DNA of 64,000 bases, taken from contig CALARR010000103.1 in NCBI GenBank assembly GCA_937889015.1, forward strand, positions 1 through 64,000, in the 5' to 3' direction. This DNA is from an uncultured Planctomycetales bacterium. Its GTDB lineage: Bacteria > Planctomycetota > Planctomycetia > Pirellulales > Thermoguttaceae. The notes under the pieces are model-generated. The model saw only the letters and a program-made list of their open reading frames with translations. It was not told the origin of the DNA and ran no database searches. The position numbers were made by a program, and so were the translations under genes. Shown here in pieces: positions 42,781 through 51,536 of the stretch. Within the stretch, counting starts at the first letter, position 1. Each line of letters begins with the position of its first letter.

Positions 42781-43335
42781 AGCACGTTCCTCGCAAAGAA
42801 GAAAGGGAAACCTCGCCCGGCCCGCGCCCCCAGAAAACCGGCCCACCGCTGCTCCGCCGGCTGGTGGTCGAACCTGATCTTGCCCCCCGCCGCAGGGCTT
42901 GTCAATACGCGCGCCTGGCGGCCTGGCGCCCTGGCGTTGGATGGCATCTCGATTTCTCACGATGACAAAGCACTATTGGCCCTCAGGCAAGCAGGTCAAC
43001 CAGGGCAGGACGACCAGCGGAAGTCCCGTTTCGCGGCACAAACGCCACTCTCCTGTGGCGTTCCTCTTCTGACGATCCATCGACCGTGTCCTCCTGCCCT
43101 CTTTCCCGTTTCCCCCCTTCCCTCTTCTCCTTCTTACACAGAAGTCCCCGAGGATACACGCCCCTTCCCTCGGCCAATCTGCTGTTGGATAATCAAAGGG
43201 CACGTCTTCTTGAGAACCGATCCCAGAACTGCCACAGCCAGGTCGGGCGACCCGGTGGGAGCGATCGGCCGACAGGTTCTGGGACCGGCTCTGATTGTTC
43301 CTGCCGATCCCATCGGTTTCCCCACGAGGCGCCTT
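42781..43335. other. intergenic region with palindrome copy D
   Basis: This 555-base region lies between divergent genes. A pyrimidine-rich tract (43086-43140) and palindrome copy D are the only notable features. No gene is supported before the ATG at 43336. Confidence 0.5.
43212..43292. repeat. ~80-bp palindromic element, copy D
   Basis: It runs from GAGAACCGATCCCAGAACTG to CAGGTTCTGGGACCGGCTCT with core CCAGGTCGGGCGACCC. It ends 44 bases before the SUMF1-like start. Confidence 0.85.
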
Positions 43336-44415
43336 ATGTTGCGATCCACCGCGTTGCAGTCCCTGCTACTGCTGCTCGGCTTCGTGCCGGCCCTGAACGC
43401 CGACACGCCACGCGCCGTTGCGCCTCAGGCCAGTGATGCCGCAAGGCCGACCGTCGCGAGGCCGGTCCTCCAGGGCAACGCGCCGGATAGTGACGACATT
43501 GCCGCTCTGACCACCACAAAGCCGGCCGAAATCACCAACCGCATCGGTCTGGCGCTGGTGCTCGTGCCCGCCGGCGAGTTCCTCATGGGCGGCCAGGAAA
43601 CCGCCTCGGAACTCGTCCAGGCCTTTGCCGCCTACCGCCGCAAAGCCGAGTACTTCGCCGACGAATACCCTCAGCACCGCGTGCGCATCACCAGGCCCTT
43701 CTATCTCGGCAAGTACGAAGTCACCGTCGGCCAGTTCACGCGCTTCGTCCAGGACAGCGGCTATCGCACCGAGGCCGAGACCGACGGCCAGGGCGGCTGG
43801 GGCTTCAACGCCGAACTCCACAAGTGCGAAGGCCGCCGGCCGCAGTTCAACTGGCGCACGCCGGGCTTCCCCCAAACCGACCAGCACCCCGTGCTCGACG
43901 TCACCTGGAACGACGCCCTCGCCTTCTGCCGCTGGCTCAGCCAAACCGAGGGTCACACCTATCGCCTGCCTACCGAGGCCGAGTGGGAATATGCCTGCCG
44001 GGCCGGAACCAAAACCCGTTACAACTTCGGCAACAACCCGGACGACTTGTTCCAACAGGCCAACACGCTCGAGGCGCGCGGACGCACCGAGTTCCCCCAT
44101 GTCCAAGACGTCATGCCCGCGGCCGGCGAAAAACTGACCTTCACCATGCCGGTGGGCCGCTTCGCCCCCAACGCCTTCGGCCTGCACGACATGCACGGCA
44201 ACGTCTGGGAATGGTGCGCCGACTGGCACGCCGACGACTACTACGCGCGCTCGCCCGTGGACGATCCTGCGGGGCCCGACTCGGGCGACGTGCGCGTCCG
44301 CCGCGGCGGCGGCTGGAACAGCTTTCCGCTCTGGGCGCGCGCGTCGTTCCGCAACTGGAACACCGAAAAGAGCCGTTGCGTGAACCTCGGATTCCGCGTG
44401 GCGTGCGACCAGTGA
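43336..44415 (+). CDS. secreted SUMF1-fold (formylglycine-enzyme-like) protein lacking the active cysteines
   Basis: This 359-residue protein starts at ATG 43336 with GAGG eight bases upstream and has a signal peptide. Residues about 25-60 are a low-similarity linker shared with the fragment at 31925. The FGE-sulfatase domain spans about 65-357: AGEFLMGG, YLGKYEVTVGQFTRFV, HPVLDVTWNDALAFCRWLS, LPTEAEWEYACRAGT, DMHGNVWEWCADW and LGFRVACD. True formylglycine-generating enzymes carry two cysteines after the GG-S/W turn; here the region is RRGGGWNSFPLWARASFRNW with none. It is therefore unlikely to mature sulfatases and may bind a ligand instead. Confidence 0.85.
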   Translation: MLRSTALQSLLLLLGFVPALNADTPRAVAPQASDAARPTVARPVLQGNAPDSDDIAALTTTKPAEITNRIGLALVLVPAGEFLMGGQETASELVQAFAAYRRKAEYFADEYPQHRVRITRPFYLGKYEVTVGQFTRFVQDSGYRTEAETDGQGGWGFNAELHKCEGRRPQFNWRTPGFPQTDQHPVLDVTWNDALAFCRWLSQTEGHTYRLPTEAEWEYACRAGTKTRYNFGNNPDDLFQQANTLEARGRTEFPHVQDVMPAAGEKLTFTMPVGRFAPNAFGLHDMHGNVWEWCADWHADDYYARSPVDDPAGPDSGDVRVRRGGGWNSFPLWARASFRNWNTEKSRCVNLGFRVACDQ

Positions 44416-44430
44416 CCACGGCCCGCGCCC

Positions 44431-44576
44431 TCAGAGCCTATGCCAGAACCATCACGGGCGTAGGGCGCGCCGAGCGGAGCGAGGCACGCCGCTTGGAACG
44501 GACGCAGGGTGGAATATGCAAACCGTGGCGCGCCGAGCGGCGGATCGGGCCGCCGACAGATCCCGGGACCGGCGCT
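44431..44576. repeat. ~80-bp palindromic element, copy E, interrupted
   Basis: The left end TCAGAGCCTATGCCAGAACC and right end CAGATCCCGGGACCGGCGCT match the family, but the core is split by 63 bases. A 14-bp direct repeat GGCGCGCCGAGCGG occurs at 44464-44477 and 44527-44540. It fills the gap between the SUMF1-like and DUF1854 genes and overlaps the stop of the latter. Confidence 0.65.
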
Positions 44577-45063
44577 ACAGATACTGCTCCAGCAGCCGGC
44601 GGCTGGCGCGGTCCAGGGCGGCCGTGTCCGGAATCAGATAGCGAATCCCGGACTTGTCCATGAGCATCGCCCGGCGGCCGTTCAGCCGCCGCACCACGTT
44701 CTCGTCATTGGTCTGGAAGCTGACCGGCCCGCGATCGGTCTCCAGTTCCCAGCAACTGCAGTCCGACTCCTCGCGGATCTGCACGATCCGCTGCACCACC
44801 GGCACGAACTCGTGTCCGGCCAGTTCCTCCTCCAGCGTGCGGCGCAGCTCCGGATCGAGCTGGCCCAGGTGCTGGATGCAGGCCAGCTCGTGCCCCTGCT
44901 CGTCGCAGATCGCGATCCACTGGTCGGGAAAGGAGACCGGGAAACAGCGCACCGGCTCCACGTCCACGTGCCGCCGCCCCTGGGCGTCGGTCAGCACCAG
45001 GCGGTGCCGCTCGTCGCGATGCAGCGTGAAGTCCGGGCCCGCCGATGGTGTCGCGTCTGCCAT
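44575..45063 (-). CDS. DUF1854 protein associated with cyanophycin metabolism
   Basis: This 162-residue cytoplasmic protein fits the DUF1854 family: a beta-rich start (RLVLTDAQGRRHVDVEPVRCFPVSFPD), the ELACIQHLGQLDPELRRTLEEELA helix, and late TNDENVVRRLNGRRAMLMDKSG. I recall from annotation practice that DUF1854 genes cluster with cyanophycin synthetase and an ABC transporter. That is exactly the arrangement here, so the role is probably in cyanophycin handling. GAAGGA precedes the ATG. It lies 10 bases after the ABC transporter stop, hence one operon. Biochemical function unknown. Confidence 0.8.
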   Translation of the reverse strand: MADATPSAGPDFTLHRDERHRLVLTDAQGRRHVDVEPVRCFPVSFPDQWIAICDEQGHELACIQHLGQLDPELRRTLEEELAGHEFVPVVQRIVQIREESDCSCWELETDRGPVSFQTNDENVVRRLNGRRAMLMDKSGIRYLIPDTAALDRASRRLLEQYL

Positions 45064-45073
45064 ACTTGTTCCT

Positions 45074-47380
45074 TCACGGCGTGCGCGCCGCTTCGGCCGC
45101 GCGCGCTCGGTTCATCTCCAGTTGCGCCCGGTACAACCGGGCATAAGTCCCGCCGCGCTGCAGCAGATCGTCGTGGGGCCCCACCTCCACGATCTGCCCC
45201 CGCTCCAACACCACCAGCCGATCCGCGCGCCGCAAGGTGCTCAGCCGGTGGGCGATGGCGATCGTGGTGCGGCCCTGGATCAGGTTCTCCAGCGCCAACT
45301 GGATCTCCCGCTCCGTCTCGGTGTCTACCGAGGACGTGGCCTCGTCCAGAATCAGGATTCGCGGATCGATCAACAGCGCGCGCGCAATGCTGATCCGCTG
45401 CCGCTCCCCGCCCGACAGCGACTGCCCGCGCTCGCCGACCATCGAGTCATACCCGTCCGGCAGGCGGAGGATGAAGTCGTGGGCGCGCGCCGCGCGCGCC
45501 GCCTCCATGATCGCTTCCAAGCTCGCGTCGGGCCGGCCGTAGGCGATGTTCTCGGCGATCGTGCCGTAGAACAGAAACGGCTCCTGCAGCACCACGCCGA
45601 TATTGCGGCGGTAGCCGTCCAGCGGAAAGTCGCGGATGTCCGTCCCGTCGACGTGGATCGCCCCTTCGCTCACGTCGTAAAAGCGGCACACCAGGTTGAT
45701 CAGCGTGGTCTTGCCCGCCCCGCTGGGCCCCACCAGGCCGATCATCTCGCCCGGCCGGATGTCCAACTCCACGTTGTCCAGCACGGGCCGGCTGTGATAG
45801 CGGAAGCTCACGCGCCGCAACTCGATGTGCCCTTCCACGCGTCCCACCGGCGCCGGCTGGGCCGGCTCGGTGACGCGCGGTTGCTGGTCGAGGACTTCCA
45901 TCAACCGCTGGGCGCTGGCCGCCGCGCGCTCGGTCAACGAAAACATCCGGCTCATCGCCTCCACGCGCACGTAGAACCGCCCGATGTAGGCCAGGAATCC
46001 GGCCAACACACCGACCGTGATCTGCAGGTCGATCACGCGCCACGCGCCAAAGGCCCATACCACCAGCAGGCCCACCTGGTTCATCAAGGCCACCATCGGC
46101 CAGAAGAACGTCCACACCGTGTTCACCCGGTCGTTGGCCTCCACCACCCGGTTGTTCGTCATGCGGAAGCGATCCATCTCCCGCCGTTCCTGGGCAAAGG
46201 CCTTCACCACGCGAATGCCAGGAATCGAGTCCGCCAGCACGCTGGTCATCTCTCCCCACCGCCGCCCGCCCCGCTGGAAACCCGTCTGCAGCCGCGCGCG
46301 CACCAGGTACACCAGCCAGATGATCAACGGCAGCGGACACAACGTCACCGCCGCCAGCGTGGGATTGATCGAAAACAGGATCACCGCCGTGCCCACGATC
46401 ATCAGCACGTCGGCCCCGAAATCCATCAGCGTGTCGGAAAGGTAGCTGCAAATGCGGTCCGTGTCGCTGCTGATCCGCGCGATCAGGTCGCCCGTGCGCC
46501 GACCGGAAAAGTACTCCAACGACAAGCGCAGCAGGTGCCCGTAAGTCTCGTTGCGCAGGTTGGCGCTGATCCGCTCGCTGACCCAGGCCATCACCGCCCC
46601 CTGGCCCCAAGCCAGCACCCATGCCCCCACCGCCGCCGCCAGCAACCCCGTCAGATACCAGGCCACGGTCGCCAGCCGCGACGCCCCATCCTGGTCCCGC
46701 AACTCACGCAACTGCCCCTCGCGCGCCGCCGCATCCTGCTGCGTCGACTTCTCGACTTCCTCCACCCGGTTCTGATAGGGAATCAACACCTTGTCCATCA
46801 ACGGGATGGTCAAGTACGGCGGCACCAGGCTCAAGGCCGTGCTCGCCAGCGACAACACCACGCCCAGGATGATCAGGTTCGTACACGGCCGCGCGAACCG
46901 GGTGATCCGCAACAGCGACCACGCCTTGGGCCGCGCGTCGCCGTTGGTCGCCCACGTCTCCTGCTCCTCCTCGTCCGCCTCTTCGGCGTTCACGTAGGTC
47001 CCGTTGCGCAGATCGCGGAATCGCCGGGCCAGGTCGTGGGCCGCGGCCGAAACCGCCACCGTGTAACGCCACTGCGTCAGCTCTCCGCCCGTGTTGACCA
47101 GCTCCAGCCGTCCCAGCCCGGCTCGATCCCGCGCACGCAGGTCGGCAATCTCCGCCAGCCGCCAACTCCGCCAGGCCCCGCCCCCCTCCCCTGACCCAAC
47201 CGCTCCTTGCGCCAACAACCGTTGGTTGGTCAACACCACCTCTTGCCGCGCATAGCGCAATTGCAGGTCCAGGTCCGTGACCAGCCGCGCCACCACGTAC
47301 TCGCCAGCCGCAAGCTGCCCTTCAATGCTCTGCTGGTCAACCGGCTCCAGCGCGCGAGTCTGGTTCGTGATGGGGGGCAA
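45074..47380 (-). CDS. ABC exporter (fused permease-ATPase) associated with cyanophycin metabolism
   Basis: This 768-residue protein starts at TTG 47380, chosen because AAGGAG lies seven bases upstream; the frame stays open further but looks non-coding. Residues 1-150 form an N-terminal soluble domain (LRYARQEVVLTNQRLLAQG). Six membrane helices of the type 1 exporter fold cover about 175-480. The ATPase follows, with Walker A GPSGAGKTT, signature LSGGERQRIS, Walker B ILILDEATSS and H-loop IAIAHRLS. It is followed by the DUF1854 gene. The transported substrate is unknown; peptide or arginine-related cargo is only a guess. Confidence 0.85.
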   Translation of the reverse strand: MPPITNQTRALEPVDQQSIEGQLAAGEYVVARLVTDLDLQLRYARQEVVLTNQRLLAQGAVGSGEGGGAWRSWRLAEIADLRARDRAGLGRLELVNTGGELTQWRYTVAVSAAAHDLARRFRDLRNGTYVNAEEADEEEQETWATNGDARPKAWSLLRITRFARPCTNLIILGVVLSLASTALSLVPPYLTIPLMDKVLIPYQNRVEEVEKSTQQDAAAREGQLRELRDQDGASRLATVAWYLTGLLAAAVGAWVLAWGQGAVMAWVSERISANLRNETYGHLLRLSLEYFSGRRTGDLIARISSDTDRICSYLSDTLMDFGADVLMIVGTAVILFSINPTLAAVTLCPLPLIIWLVYLVRARLQTGFQRGGRRWGEMTSVLADSIPGIRVVKAFAQERREMDRFRMTNNRVVEANDRVNTVWTFFWPMVALMNQVGLLVVWAFGAWRVIDLQITVGVLAGFLAYIGRFYVRVEAMSRMFSLTERAAASAQRLMEVLDQQPRVTEPAQPAPVGRVEGHIELRRVSFRYHSRPVLDNVELDIRPGEMIGLVGPSGAGKTTLINLVCRFYDVSEGAIHVDGTDIRDFPLDGYRRNIGVVLQEPFLFYGTIAENIAYGRPDASLEAIMEAARAARAHDFILRLPDGYDSMVGERGQSLSGGERQRISIARALLIDPRILILDEATSSVDTETEREIQLALENLIQGRTTIAIAHRLSTLRRADRLVVLERGQIVEVGPHDDLLQRGGTYARLYRAQLEMNRARAAEAARTP

Positions 47381-48119
47381 AAGAGGGCTCCTTGGGACCA
47401 GAAGGCCGTCCCGGGCAAGATGGCCGACAGGGGAAGACCGGGCGAATCTGGGGAAACTTCCAGTATACTCACCGCCACAGAAACGTGCAAAAAACGCACC
47501 CCACACGCGTGGGGAAGGCGACTCCGGCATGGCCGAATCGGGCCCAATTTTGAGCGGTGTCGACCGGCGCGCACATCGCCGCGCCAACCGCCATCCTTCA
47601 CCCCTCATTACGAAGCTTCCACGGTGCTCGGCTCAACCAATTCCCCACGCCACGCCAGACAGGCAGCAACCCTGCACCGACGCCAGACGGTCGAACAGCC
47701 CCCAATACGGATGCAACAGCCCCGCTACACCTACTAGTCCACTTGCGACGCAGGTACGACTCACAACCTCTTTACCATCATTGCTTTATACATTGCAACG
47801 CAGCACGAACCCCAACGAAACACAAGCTACCGCGTTGCTTGTTGCGTGTTGCTAGCCTCGTGCGGTCGCGATTCGTCCCGGACCACCGTTCAACCTCACG
47901 GTCGTTGCACCAAGCTCGGTCGATCCGCGTAGAATGTACGCACGAGCACCCAGCCGTCGCCGCGCGCTCCGCGGAAGGTCCTGCTGTGATTCAGCTTGCG
48001 AGCGCGAAGGGCTTAGATTTATACTGGAAAGCACTTACACCTTGTGCGCTCCACTCCTGCCAACGATTCCTCGGCCCACCTCTGGCAGGCACGAGTCGCG
48101 TCTCTCTTGCCCCAGTTTC
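47381..48119. other. divergent intergenic region of the cyanophycin cluster
   Basis: This 739-base region separates the divergent ABC and cyanophycin-synthetase-like genes. Part of it (about 47740-47860) is less GC-rich, with repeated GTTGC motifs (GCGTTGCTTGTTGCGTGTTGC at 47831-47851). A promoter candidate for the plus-strand gene lies at 47996-48025. Upstream open frames have no support as genes. Confidence 0.45.
47996..48025 (+). promoter_or_regulatory. candidate promoter of the cyanophycin-synthetase-like gene
   Basis: TTGCGA (47996-48001), 18 bases of spacer and TATACT (48020-48025) resemble a sigma70 promoter, giving a leader near 90 bases before ATG 48120. Confidence 0.5.
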
Positions 48120-50714
48120 ATGGAAATTCGCAAGATCTACACTCTTCGCGGGCCCAATGTCTGGTCCCGTTCCCCCGTCCTGGAAGCCTGGGTCGATATC
48201 GGTCGGTTGGAGGACTTCCCCTCCAACACCCTGCCCGGCTTCAACGAACGCCTCATGGCCTGGCTCCCCTCGCTGATCGAACATCGATGCAGCATCGGCG
48301 AGCGGGGGGGATTCTTCCAGCGGCTCCAGACCGGCACCTACATGGGCCACATCCTGGAACACGTCACGCTGGAACTCCAGACCCAGGCCGGATCGAACAT
48401 GGGCTTCGGCCGCGCACGCGAGACGGCCCAGCGCGGCGTGTACAAGGTGGTCATCAAGTTCGAGGAAGAGAACCTGGCGCGCGCCTGCCTCCGCGCCGCA
48501 CACCAGCTCCTCATGGCCGCCATCGAGGACCGCCCCTTCGACGTTCCCGCCACCCTCAAACGCCTCCGCGAGCTGGCGAACGTCGTCTGCCTGGGTCCAA
48601 CCACCGGCGCCATCGTCAAGGCGGCGCAAAGCCGCGGCATCCCGGTGCGCCGCCTGGACTCCGGCAGCCTGGTGCAGCTCGGCCATGGAGCCCAACAGCA
48701 CCGCATCCGCATGGCCGAGACCGACTTCACCGGAGCCATCGCCGAAGCCATCTCCAAGGAAAAGGACGTCACCAACAGCCTGCTCCGCGAGATGTCCATC
48801 CCCGTGCCCGAAGGGCGCGTGGCCGAAAGTCCCGAAGAAGCCTGGGCCGTGGCCGAAGAGATCGGCCTGCCGGTGGTCGTCAAGCCGACCAACGCCAACC
48901 ACGGTCGCGGGGTGACCATCAACCTCACCACGCGCGAACAGGTCATCAAGGCCTACGAGGTCGCCCTGCCCGAAGGCGATGGCGTGATGGTCGAACAGTT
49001 CGTGGCCGGAGCCGAGCATCGCCTGCTGGTCGTGAAGGGCCAACTGATCGCCGCCGCACGCGGTGAGCCCGAACAGGTCACCGGCGACGGCGCGCGCACC
49101 GTGCGCCAGTTGGTCGACGAGTTGAACCAGGATCCGCGCCGCGGCGACGATTGGTCCAGCCCGCTGTGCAAGGTCGAAATCGACCCCATGGCCGTCTTGA
49201 TGCTGGAAAAACAGGGCTACACCCCCGACTCCGTGCCGCGCAAGGGCCGCACGGTGCTCATCCACTACAACGGCGAGCACCTCAACGACGTGACCGATGA
49301 TGTGCATCCCGAATGCGCCGCCATGGCCATCCTCGCGGCGCGCGTGGTGGGGCTGGACATTGCCGGCGTGGACATGATCGTGCGCGACATCCGCCGCCCC
49401 TTGCGCGAACAAGGGGGCAAGATCGTCGAGGTCAACGCCGGCCCCGGCGTGCGCATGCACCTCGAACCGCAGAACGGCAAACCCCGCCCCGTGGGCGAAG
49501 CCATCGTGGCCACGCTCTTCGGCGAAGGCCAGAACGGTCGCATTCCGATCGTGGCCGTCAGCGGCACCAACGGCAAGACCATCGTCACCCAGCTCGTGGC
49601 GCACGTGCTCCGCGAGGTCTACGACTGTGTGGGCGAGGCCTCTTCCGAAGGCTCGTTCGCCGGCGACAACCTCATCGACAGCGGCGATTGCACCGGCCCG
49701 CGGCACGCGCGCGGCCTGCTCCTGCACCCCGATGTCCAGGCAGCCGTGTTCGAAACCTCCTGCCAAGGCATCCTGGAGGGCGGATTGGCCTTCGATCTGT
49801 GCGACGTGGCCGTGATCACCAACCTCGGCGAAGCCGATCACTTGGGGCATCACGATATCGACGCCGCCGACCGCATGGTCTGGGTCAAACGCTCCGTGGT
49901 CGACGTCGTCACGCCCCAAACCGGCATGGCCGTCATCAACGCCGCCGATCCGCTGGCCGCCTCCATCGCCCAGTACAGCCGGGGCAAAGTGACCTACTTC
50001 TCCGATGTCGCCGATGATCCGCTCGTGGCCGAGCACCGGCTCAAGGGCGGCCGCGCCGTGCTGGTCCGCGACGGCGTGATCGTCCTGGCCGAAGGGAACT
50101 GGGAGGCAGCGCTCGGTCTGCTGGACCGCGTGCCCGTGACGCTCGGCGGAAAGGTCCGCTTCCAGGTCCAGAATGTGCTCGCCGCGGTCGGCGCCTTGTG
50201 GGCCCTGGGCATCCCTGTGGCCACCATGCGCCAGCGTCTGGAAACGTTCCAGCCGCCGCCGTCGGCCACGCCGCGTTTCCAGGTCCTGCTCCAGGACAAC
50301 GTGACCGTGCTCTGCGATGCCTGCCACAACTTCTCGGGGATCTCCGCGCTGGTCGAGGCCCTGGATACGATTCCCCATCGCCGTCGCACGATCGTCTATT
50401 CGGCCTTCGGCGATCGCCGCGACGCGGACCTCGTGCGTCAGGGGGAACTGCTGGCGGCACACTTCGACCGCGTGCTGCTGTACGACCACCAGCAGGCCCA
50501 CAAACGCCCCGCCGGCGAAATCCCCGCGCTCCTCGCCCAGGGCCTGGCCGCCGGTGGTCGAGTCAGCCACATCGTCCAGAAGCCTACCTATGCCGAAGCC
50601 GTCCAAGAGGCCTGGGCCCAGCGCCAGCCCGACGAACTGCTGGTGATTCAGACCGGCATCGTCGGCGGCCTGGATCGGCTGGCCATCCAACTCGGCTGGC
50701 GCAAGCCACGCTGA
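48120..50714 (+). CDS. cyanophycin synthetase family protein with divergent Mur-ligase domain
   Basis: This 864-residue protein starts at ATG 48120 (MEIRKIYTLRGPNVWS), the usual start position for the family. The N-terminal domain (1-160) has GGFFQRLQTGTYMGHILEHV. The ATP-grasp domain (about 165-480) has GLPVVVKPTNANHGRGVTI, QDPRRGDD and GGKIVEVNAGPGVRMH. The Mur-ligase domain (about 490-864) has P-loop GTNGKT, but key family motifs differ: ETSCQGIL where canonical enzymes have ETARGGIL, and DACHNFSG in place of DYAHNP. Canonical synthetase polymerises Asp and Arg into cyanophycin. The G half looks functional; the M half may have altered specificity. Tail-to-tail with pyrE, four bases apart. 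Confidence 0.85.
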   Translation: MEIRKIYTLRGPNVWSRSPVLEAWVDIGRLEDFPSNTLPGFNERLMAWLPSLIEHRCSIGERGGFFQRLQTGTYMGHILEHVTLELQTQAGSNMGFGRARETAQRGVYKVVIKFEEENLARACLRAAHQLLMAAIEDRPFDVPATLKRLRELANVVCLGPTTGAIVKAAQSRGIPVRRLDSGSLVQLGHGAQQHRIRMAETDFTGAIAEAISKEKDVTNSLLREMSIPVPEGRVAESPEEAWAVAEEIGLPVVVKPTNANHGRGVTINLTTREQVIKAYEVALPEGDGVMVEQFVAGAEHRLLVVKGQLIAAARGEPEQVTGDGARTVRQLVDELNQDPRRGDDWSSPLCKVEIDPMAVLMLEKQGYTPDSVPRKGRTVLIHYNGEHLNDVTDDVHPECAAMAILAARVVGLDIAGVDMIVRDIRRPLREQGGKIVEVNAGPGVRMHLEPQNGKPRPVGEAIVATLFGEGQNGRIPIVAVSGTNGKTIVTQLVAHVLREVYDCVGEASSEGSFAGDNLIDSGDCTGPRHARGLLLHPDVQAAVFETSCQGILEGGLAFDLCDVAVITNLGEADHLGHHDIDAADRMVWVKRSVVDVVTPQTGMAVINAADPLAASIAQYSRGKVTYFSDVADDPLVAEHRLKGGRAVLVRDGVIVLAEGNWEAALGLLDRVPVTLGGKVRFQVQNVLAAVGALWALGIPVATMRQRLETFQPPPSATPRFQVLLQDNVTVLCDACHNFSGISALVEALDTIPHRRRTIVYSAFGDRRDADLVRQGELLAAHFDRVLLYDHQQAHKRPAGEIPALLAQGLAAGGRVSHIVQKPTYAEAVQEAWAQRQPDELLVIQTGIVGGLDRLAIQLGWRKPR

Positions 50715-50718
50715 TGCC

Positions 50719-51294
50719 CTATTCCGCCTCTTCGGCTCGACCGGGCGGGCTGATGCCGAAGTCCTGAATGCTCAGCAGGCTGTAGAACGGCAGGCCCAGC
50801 TTGGCGAAGGCCTCGGCGCCCCCTTCCATGCGGTCGATCACGGCCAGAATGCCCACAATCTTCAGCCCAAAGGCCTTGGCCCGCTCGATCGCCGCCAGCG
50901 ACGATCCGCCCGTGGTCACCACGTCTTCCACGATCACGGCCGTTTGACCGGGCTGGACCGGGCCTTCCAGGTACTGATTGGTGCCGTGCCCTTTGGCTTC
51001 CTTGCGCACCATGAACCCCAACAGGGGCGTGCCCCGCACCGACGACATCGTCACCGCCGCCGCCGTGATCGGATCCGCCCCAATCGCCATTCCGCCGATC
51101 GCATCCGGCTGCCAACCGCTCCGCTCAACCAGATCCAAGAAGCCTTCGGCAATCAGCCGCGCGCCGTGCGGATCGAGCGTGACCTGCTTGCCGTCCAGGT
51201 AGTAGCTGGACCGCTTGCCCGAAACCAGCGTAAAACTGCCAAACTTCAAGGCCTTGTGGCGAACCAGGGCGATCAGTGCTTCGCGATCGTACAC
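50719..51294 (-). CDS. pyrE: orotate phosphoribosyltransferase
   Basis: This 191-residue protein starts at GTG 51294, with AAGGAG eight bases upstream. The PRPP-binding motif TAVIVEDVVTTGGSSL (about 115-130) and the SSYYLDGKQVTLDP and ADPITAAAV blocks are characteristic. The enzyme makes orotidine 5'-phosphate from orotate and PRPP in pyrimidine synthesis. It is monocistronic and its stop is four bases from that of the cyanophycin-synthetase-like gene, so convergent transcripts overlap. Confidence 0.92.
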   Translation of the reverse strand: MYDREALIALVRHKALKFGSFTLVSGKRSSYYLDGKQVTLDPHGARLIAEGFLDLVERSGWQPDAIGGMAIGADPITAAAVTMSSVRGTPLLGFMVRKEAKGHGTNQYLEGPVQPGQTAVIVEDVVTTGGSSLAAIERAKAFGLKIVGILAVIDRMEGGAEAFAKLGLPFYSLLSIQDFGISPPGRAEEAE

Positions 51295-51536
51295 GGGGGA
51301 GACTCCTTGCTCATTGCGGGTCAGGAAGGCGTCGCTGCCGGCCAGGCGCACACCACGCGCCCATCGCAGGCCCGCCGTGCCATACCTATAAGCTCTGGCA
51401 AGGCAAATTGCAACAGGCGCACAAGCCCATTGCCCCCGCTGTTCCCATCTTCCATACTGTTGACCGGAAACGAGCGACACGCGCCAACCTCCTGAACGCC
51501 AGCGTCTCTCCGCAGTCGCACCCACGGAAGTATGCC

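Noticed and set aside
43336..44415. Calling the SUMF1-like gene a sulfatase-maturing enzyme
   Set aside because: The two cysteines required for formylglycine generation are absent.
31843..44576. CRISPR array made of the five 80-bp elements
   Set aside because: The copies are kilobases apart, palindromic and diverged, with genes between; there are no regular spacers and no cas genes.
47381..47608. Upstream extension of the ABC transporter to 47608
   Set aside because: The TTG at 47380 has an ideal AAGGAG seven bases upstream; the extension contains no conserved sequence.
47934..48119. Upstream extension of the cyanophycin-synthetase-like gene
   Set aside because: Family proteins start at the MEIRKIYTLRGPN position; the extension is arginine/cysteine-rich and overlaps the promoter candidate.
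47991..50690. About 900-codon antisense frame opposite the cyanophycin-synthetase-like gene
   Set aside because: No recognisable domain, histidine/glycine-rich shadow composition, fully overlapped by a gene with strong family motifs.
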